From Candidatus Aminicenantes bacterium UBA876 (GTDB lineage Bacteria; Acidobacteriota; Aminicenantia; UBA2199): a stretch of DNA of 18,120 bases. Where the stretch lies: NCBI GenBank assembly GCA_002294665.1, contig DBFQ01000019.1, positions 53,072 through 71,191 of the forward strand. Reading direction: 5' to 3'. The notes beneath the pieces are model-generated. The model was given only the letters and a program-made list of their open reading frames with translations, had not been told where the DNA came from and did not search any database. The translations under genes were made by a program, and so were the position numbers. This document shows, piece by piece, positions 14,070 through 18,120 of this stretch (position 1 is its first letter; each line of letters opens with the position of its first letter).

Positions 14070-15662
14070 TTGATCCTGCTGGAGGACAAGCAGCTCGCGC
14101 GCAAGTTTGTTCTCACCAATTCCATCCGTATCGCCATTTTGTGCGGCTTGTTGTTGATCTCACTTTTCGTGGGACTGTTTTTCAAAACTCCTTTTCCCAC
14201 GGTACCCATCCTGATTTCACTTTCGATCGCGGTGGGCTTCAGCCTGCTGGAGTTTTTTCTGGTCCGGAAACTGCATTACCGGACGGCCATCTACCTGCAA
14301 CTGGGCATGGACCTGATGGTGGTAACGCTGCTGGTCTACTTTTCCGGTGGTATCAGCAGTCCCTTTTATTTTCTCTATATCCTGCCGATCATTGTTTCCG
14401 CCCTCTTTCTGAAGCGCACGGAAACCGTTTATGTGGCCACTTTCGCTTTTATCCTCTTCGGATTGCTGGCGGACCTGATGTTTCTGGACCTGTTGCCCAT
14501 GTACCCGGGGCTTTCGCTGGAAAAGGTGTCAACCGCCACCTTCATCTATAACCTGGTGATGAGTTTTATCGCCTTTTCCGCCGTGGCCATGATTTCTTCA
14601 TTCTACTTTGAGAAAATCCGCGCTACGGATGAGAAACTGCGCAATGTGCGCGAAAACTTTGAAGACCTGATGCAGCTGAACAACACGGTACTGGAAAAGA
14701 TGCACAACGGTTTCGTCACCTGCAGTGGAGACGGTCGTGTGTTGTCTTATAATGAAATCGCCCGCCGGATGCTGCGCCTGGACCGGCAGAGCAATGTGCT
14801 GAATCTGTTGTTGACCCCGGAAGAACAGCGGGGAGCCGGAGCCGATTCATCCGAACCATCCGGCAAGTACCTGGAAAAGAGCATTCACGGAAGGGTTCTC
14901 GGCATCAGCGTTACCCGCCTTTCCGGGATGTACGCGCTTCCCGAGGTGTATGTGTTTATCTTCACGGATTTGACCGAGAAAAAACGCATTGAAGATGAAT
15001 TAAAACAAAGGGAACATCTCGCGCTGATCGGCGAGATGGCGGCCGGGCTGGCTCACGAGATTCGCAATCCCCTGGCGTCGATTTCCGGTTCCGTGCAATT
15101 CCTGCAACGCGAAATGCACGTGGCCCGGGAGCACGGGAACCTGATGGAAATCATTGTTAAGGAATCTTCCCGTCTTTCCAGTTCGATTGAAAACTTTCTC
15201 AACTTTACCCGAACCCCTCCCCTGGAAATCGAGAAAGTGGTATTGTCGAACCTGGTGGACGATGTGATTGAGTTGCTGCAGACGACCCACCCGGGAATCC
15301 GCTTTCGCCGGCGTTGCGATCCGACCCTGTACGTAGACGCGGACCCGCGCCAGATGTCCCAGGTGATATGGAACCTGCTCAACAATGCGGTCAAAGCCGT
15401 TGGCGATAGCGGCGATGTTGAAGCGGCCGTTTTCCGCCAGGATCATCAAGTGCGCCTCACTGTAAAGGATAATGGTTCCGGCATGTCCGCTGAAGACCGC
15501 AAGAAGTTGTTTTCGCCGTTTTTTTCCCGGTTCAGCACCGGTATCGGCCTGGGAATGGCCCTGGTGAAACGGATCCTGGATGTTCATGGATGTGAAATCC
15601 GGGTGGAATCGCAAAAGAACATGGGTACCGAGGTGACGGTATGCTTTCCCCATCAGCTTTAA
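14070..15662 (+). CDS. pilS: Sensor histidine kinase PilS (530 aa)
   Basis: Membrane sensor kinase; in characterised systems PilS responds to pilin in the membrane and controls PilR. Six hydrophobic segments occupy roughly 18-38, 46-66, 76-91, 98-114, 119-138 and 158-180. A PAS-like region follows (about 205-300), then the kinase core: H box AAGLAHEIRNPLASISG with phospho-acceptor H329, N box NLLNNAVKA (435-443), G1 DNGSG (467-471), F box PFFSRF (483-488) and G2 GIGLGMAL (491-498). There is no ATG near the start; TTG at 14070 is the first usable codon after the pilC stop, in the same frame as pilC. A GGAGGA stretch just inside the gene does not precede a usable start. The pilR start overlaps the end of this gene by 22 bases. 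Confidence 0.92.
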   Translation: MILLEDKQLARKFVLTNSIRIAILCGLLLISLFVGLFFKTPFPTVPILISLSIAVGFSLLEFFLVRKLHYRTAIYLQLGMDLMVVTLLVYFSGGISSPFYFLYILPIIVSALFLKRTETVYVATFAFILFGLLADLMFLDLLPMYPGLSLEKVSTATFIYNLVMSFIAFSAVAMISSFYFEKIRATDEKLRNVRENFEDLMQLNNTVLEKMHNGFVTCSGDGRVLSYNEIARRMLRLDRQSNVLNLLLTPEEQRGAGADSSEPSGKYLEKSIHGRVLGISVTRLSGMYALPEVYVFIFTDLTEKKRIEDELKQREHLALIGEMAAGLAHEIRNPLASISGSVQFLQREMHVAREHGNLMEIIVKESSRLSSSIENFLNFTRTPPLEIEKVVLSNLVDDVIELLQTTHPGIRFRRRCDPTLYVDADPRQMSQVIWNLLNNAVKAVGDSGDVEAAVFRQDHQVRLTVKDNGSGMSAEDRKKLFSPFFSRFSTGIGLGMALVKRILDVHGCEIRVESQKNMGTEVTVCFPHQL

Positions 15663-17035
15663 CCATCCTGATTGTGGATGATGACGCCAGCCTGCGCAAC
15701 ATGTTGCAGATTATCCTGAAAAAGGAAGGATACGGGGTTTTATGCGCGGAAGATTCGCGTACGGCGCTGGATTTACTTAAAACGGAAAAGATCGGCCTGG
15801 TCATATCCGATATCAAGATGCCGGATCTGAGTGGAATTGAGCTGCTGAAGAAAATCAAGGGCATTGACATGTCCATTCCCGTGATCATGATCACCGCCTA
15901 CGCTTCTACCGCGGATGCGGTTGAAGCCATGAAAATCGGTGCCGAAAACTATGTGACCAAGCCGTTTAATATCGATGAGTTGAAGGTTGTGGTTTCAAGA
16001 GCGATCAGTCGCCGCAGCCTGGAGGTCGAGAACACTGAATTGCGCCGGGAATTGTCGGGGCTTCAACGCTACGGGGATATCGTCGGCGGCAACCGGCGCA
16101 TGCTGCAGATTTACGACCTGGTCGATACCATATCCCGGACGGATTCGACCGTGCTGATCACGGGGGAAAGCGGTACCGGCAAGGAATTGATCGCCCGGGC
16201 GATACACGATCGCAGCCCCCGCGCGGACCACCATTTTGTCTCCATAAACTGCGGCGCACTGCCGGAGAATCTGCTTGAGAGTGAATTGTTTGGACATATC
16301 AAGGGGGCTTTCACCGATGCCTACCGCGACAAGCCGGGGCTGTTTGAACAGGCCCACCAGGGCACACTTTTTCTGGATGAGATCGCCGAAATGTCGCAGA
16401 AAATGCAGGTCAAACTGCTCCGCGCCATTCAGGAACGCACGATTCGCCGCGTGGGCGGCGAGCGCGAGATCCCTGTGGATGTGCGCATCATCTCCGCTAC
16501 GAACCGGGACCTGGCTCAGGACATGAAGGAAGGTGTGTTCAGGTCCGATCTGTTTTACCGCCTGAACGTGATATCCATCCGCGTACCCGCCCTCAGGGAA
16601 AGGCGTGACGATATCCTGTCATTGATGAATTTTTTTCTCGCTGTGTACAATCGCCGCTTCAACAAGCAGATCCGGGGATTTTCCGACGAAGTGATATCTC
16701 AATTCATGCAGTATAACTGGCCGGGCAATGTGCGTGAACTGGAAAATTTCGTGGAACGCGCCGTGGCTCTGGAAAAAGACAGCCAGGTGTCCATGCGTTC
16801 ACTCCCCAGTGAGCTGCTGTATCATGTATCCGAAAACCTGGTTGCGCATCAGGAGATCCGCGACATCCTGCAGCGGGAGAATTTTTCGTTTTCGGAATAC
16901 ATCGACGATCTCAGCCGCCGCATGATCGAGGAAGCCCTGGAGATGAACGGATCCAATATCAAACGGACCGCCGAAATGTTGCATTTGAGCTACCGATCCT
17001 TGCGATACCTGATTGAAAAATACGGCTTGAAATGA
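15641..17035 (+). CDS. pilR: Sigma54-dependent response regulator PilR (464 aa)
   Basis: NtrC-type activator, partner of the preceding kinase; in known systems it drives pilA transcription with sigma54. The receiver domain (8-120) has acidic residues D13-D15, phospho-acceptor D57 in SDIKMP, T85 and K107. The AAA+ domain (about 146-375) shows Walker A GESGTGKE (175-182), the sigma54-contact loop GAFTDA (222-227; consensus GAFTGA), Walker B LFLDEI (243-248), and arginine-finger region RSDLFYRLNV (301-310). A Fis-type helix-turn-helix closes the protein (436-462, NIKRTAEMLHLSYRSLRYLIEKYG). Its ATG lies inside the 3' end of pilS, and its stop overlaps the maf ATG (ATGA). No sigma54 -24/-12 site was recognised upstream of pilB, so its target promoter is presumably elsewhere. 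Confidence 0.94.
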   Translation: MLSPSALTILIVDDDASLRNMLQIILKKEGYGVLCAEDSRTALDLLKTEKIGLVISDIKMPDLSGIELLKKIKGIDMSIPVIMITAYASTADAVEAMKIGAENYVTKPFNIDELKVVVSRAISRRSLEVENTELRRELSGLQRYGDIVGGNRRMLQIYDLVDTISRTDSTVLITGESGTGKELIARAIHDRSPRADHHFVSINCGALPENLLESELFGHIKGAFTDAYRDKPGLFEQAHQGTLFLDEIAEMSQKMQVKLLRAIQERTIRRVGGEREIPVDVRIISATNRDLAQDMKEGVFRSDLFYRLNVISIRVPALRERRDDILSLMNFFLAVYNRRFNKQIRGFSDEVISQFMQYNWPGNVRELENFVERAVALEKDSQVSMRSLPSELLYHVSENLVAHQEIRDILQRENFSFSEYIDDLSRRMIEEALEMNGSNIKRTAEMLHLSYRSLRYLIEKYGLK

Positions 17036-17649
17036 AGCATACGGATGGCATGGCGACGCTTCCGCGAGTCGTTCTGGCCTCGAGTTCTCCGCGCCGTCTC
17101 GAGCTGATGCGGATGATCGGCCTGGACCCGGAAGTCAGACCACCCCAGGTTGCCGAAGTGCTCCGCGCGGGTGAAGACAAAATGGACTTTATTCAGAGGG
17201 TCACCCTGGAAAAGGGCCGCTCCGCGGCTCAGGCCGGCGAGGAAGACGTGCTGGTCGTGAGCGCCGACACGGTGGTGATTCTCAATGACACCATTGTCGG
17301 CAAGCCCCGCTCGCGGGATCACGCGCGCGAGATTCTCCATGCACTTTCCGGTAAGATGCACCAGGTCTGGACCGCGGTGGCTCTGTTCCGGAGCGGACGG
17401 GAATGGCTGGATGTGGAAAGAACCCGGGTCTGGTTCGCCACTCTGACCGCCACAGAGATCGAACGCTATCTTGACCGGGAACACTATCAGGATAAAGCCG
17501 GCGCCTATGCCATCCAGGGCCGGGCTGCGGTATTTGTGAAGCGCATCGACGGTTGCTATTTCAACGTGATGGGATTTCCCCTGCGGCTTTTTTACACGTT
17601 GAGCGCCGCGGCCGGTATCGACCTGATGCAGCCGTCCCCAGTGGAATGA
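17032..17649 (+). CDS. maf: Maf family nucleoside-triphosphate pyrophosphatase (205 aa)
   Basis: Cytoplasmic Maf/YhdE-type pyrophosphatase that hydrolyses non-canonical or pyrimidine NTPs to NMPs and is linked to septum control in some bacteria. The substrate-binding start LASSSPRRLELM (15-26), SADTVV (77-82), VGKP (89-92), and the block DKAGAYAIQG (154-163) followed by NVMGFPL (178-184) are all intact. DKAGAYAIQG fits the dTTP/UTP (YhdE-like) subgroup. The ATG at 17032 overlaps the pilR stop; the next Met (17050) is an alternative that removes six residues and places the conserved start closer to the N-terminus. It ends directly against the convergent purH stop. It has no obvious link to pili and is likely a passenger of the operon. 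Confidence 0.94.
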   Translation: MKHTDGMATLPRVVLASSSPRRLELMRMIGLDPEVRPPQVAEVLRAGEDKMDFIQRVTLEKGRSAAQAGEEDVLVVSADTVVILNDTIVGKPRSRDHAREILHALSGKMHQVWTAVALFRSGREWLDVERTRVWFATLTATEIERYLDREHYQDKAGAYAIQGRAAVFVKRIDGCYFNVMGFPLRLFYTLSAAAGIDLMQPSPVE

Positions 17650-18120
17650 TCAATGGCGGAAGTGCCGCATCCCGGTAAACAACAGCGTTATATTGAGTTT
17701 CCGGGCGGTCGAGATGACATCCGCGTCCCGGATTGAGCCGCCGGTCTCCACGACCACGCTGATTCCATGTTCGGCGGCCGTTTCTACTGAATCAGGAAAA
17801 GGGAAGAAGGCGTCCGACAAAAGCACGGCTCCCCGGCAGCGCTCGCCGCATTTGGCCAATGCGATGCGTACGGAGTCGACTCGACTCATCTGCCCGGCAC
17901 CGGTGCCGATCACAGCTCCATTCCGAACCACGAGGATGCCGTTTGACTTTACGAACTTGATCAGTTTCCAGCCCAGTTCGACATCGCGCATTTCAGAAGC
18001 GGTCGCGGGACGCTCAGACTGGTTGATAAAGCGATCGGGGCTGAGAGTGACGGAATCGGCCTCTTGCCACAGGAATCCACCGGGAACGGAACGGATATCG
18101 TTGTGTTCCGCATAATCCAG
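17650..18120 (-). CDS. purH: PurH, bifunctional AICAR formyltransferase/IMP cyclohydrolase, 3' part
   Basis: The frame is open from the right edge of the window, so the 5' part is missing; 156 C-terminal residues are visible. They match the AICAR transformylase domain, which performs the formyl transfer in purine synthesis. Conserved blocks are DIRSVPGGFLWQE, LGWKLIKFVKSNGILV, GAGQMSRVDSVRIA, LLSDAFFPFPDSVE, TGGSIRDADVI and the classic terminus LFTGMRHFRH. The catalytic Lys-His pair and the N-terminal cyclohydrolase domain would lie upstream, outside the window. The stop codon (TGA, complement of 17650-17652) abuts the maf stop on the other strand. Confidence 0.96.
   Translation of the reverse strand: MDYAEHNDIRSVPGGFLWQEADSVTLSPDRFINQSERPATASEMRDVELGWKLIKFVKSNGILVVRNGAVIGTGAGQMSRVDSVRIALAKCGERCRGAVLLSDAFFPFPDSVETAAEHGISVVVETGGSIRDADVISTARKLNITLLFTGMRHFRH

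Noticed and set aside
1..18120. CRISPR array, insertion sequence, prophage or defence island
   Set aside because: No spaced direct repeats, transposase, integrase, phage or restriction genes were seen; all large frames are explained by housekeeping or pilus genes.

Overview
The window reads as ordinary, gene-dense bacterial chromosome of moderate to high GC. Nearly every base is coding, and there is no phage, insertion sequence, CRISPR array or obvious transferred island. A signal-peptide beta-barrel candidate next to a complete type IV pilus motor set points to a two-membrane (Gram-negative) bacterium. The gene mix (short ThiC, PilB-PilT-PilC-PilS-PilR-Maf, a UbiA-family DPPR-synthase-like protein) would suit an Acidobacteriota/Aminicenantes-type or deltaproteobacterial-type lineage. 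That placement is inference, with low confidence.

Layout. Bases 24-1981 are on the minus strand: a divergent YchF/DUF933-type GTPase, a LysE-family exporter, and tRNA-Leu(UAA). From 2123 to 8681 runs a long plus-strand series: thiC, an MBL-fold hydrolase, yebC, ruvC, ruvA, ruvB, a UbiA-family prenyltransferase and an unknown helical-repeat protein. Most junctions are overlaps or gaps of a few bases, so this looks like one transcription unit. It links thiamine precursor synthesis, the YebC regulator and the Holliday-junction machinery RuvABC. A signal-peptide, PorV/PorQ-like outer membrane protein gene (8731-9900) follows. The second main unit (9969-17649) is pilB-pilT-pilC-pilS-pilR-maf: extension ATPase, retraction ATPase, inner-membrane platform, six-TM sensor kinase, sigma54-activating response regulator and a Maf nucleotide pyrophosphatase. 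The pilin and the alignment/secretin genes are not in the window. A convergent purH, visible only as its 3' part, closes the window; its stop codon abuts the maf stop with no gap.

Regulation. The most coherent unexpected signal is in the promoters. Good -35/-10 pairs with 16-17 bp spacers lie so close to the start codons of the first genes (ychF, the LysE gene, the PorV-like gene, pilB) that transcripts would be leaderless or nearly so. Internal genes such as yebC, pilT and pilC instead carry Shine-Dalgarno sequences or stop/start overlaps. No terminator hairpin with a proper U-tract was found. I did not find a convincing new multi-gene system. The best leads are the leaderless-promoter pattern, the degenerate YchF paralogue, the prenyltransferase/repeat-protein pair behind ruvCAB, and the MBL hydrolase coupled to thiC.
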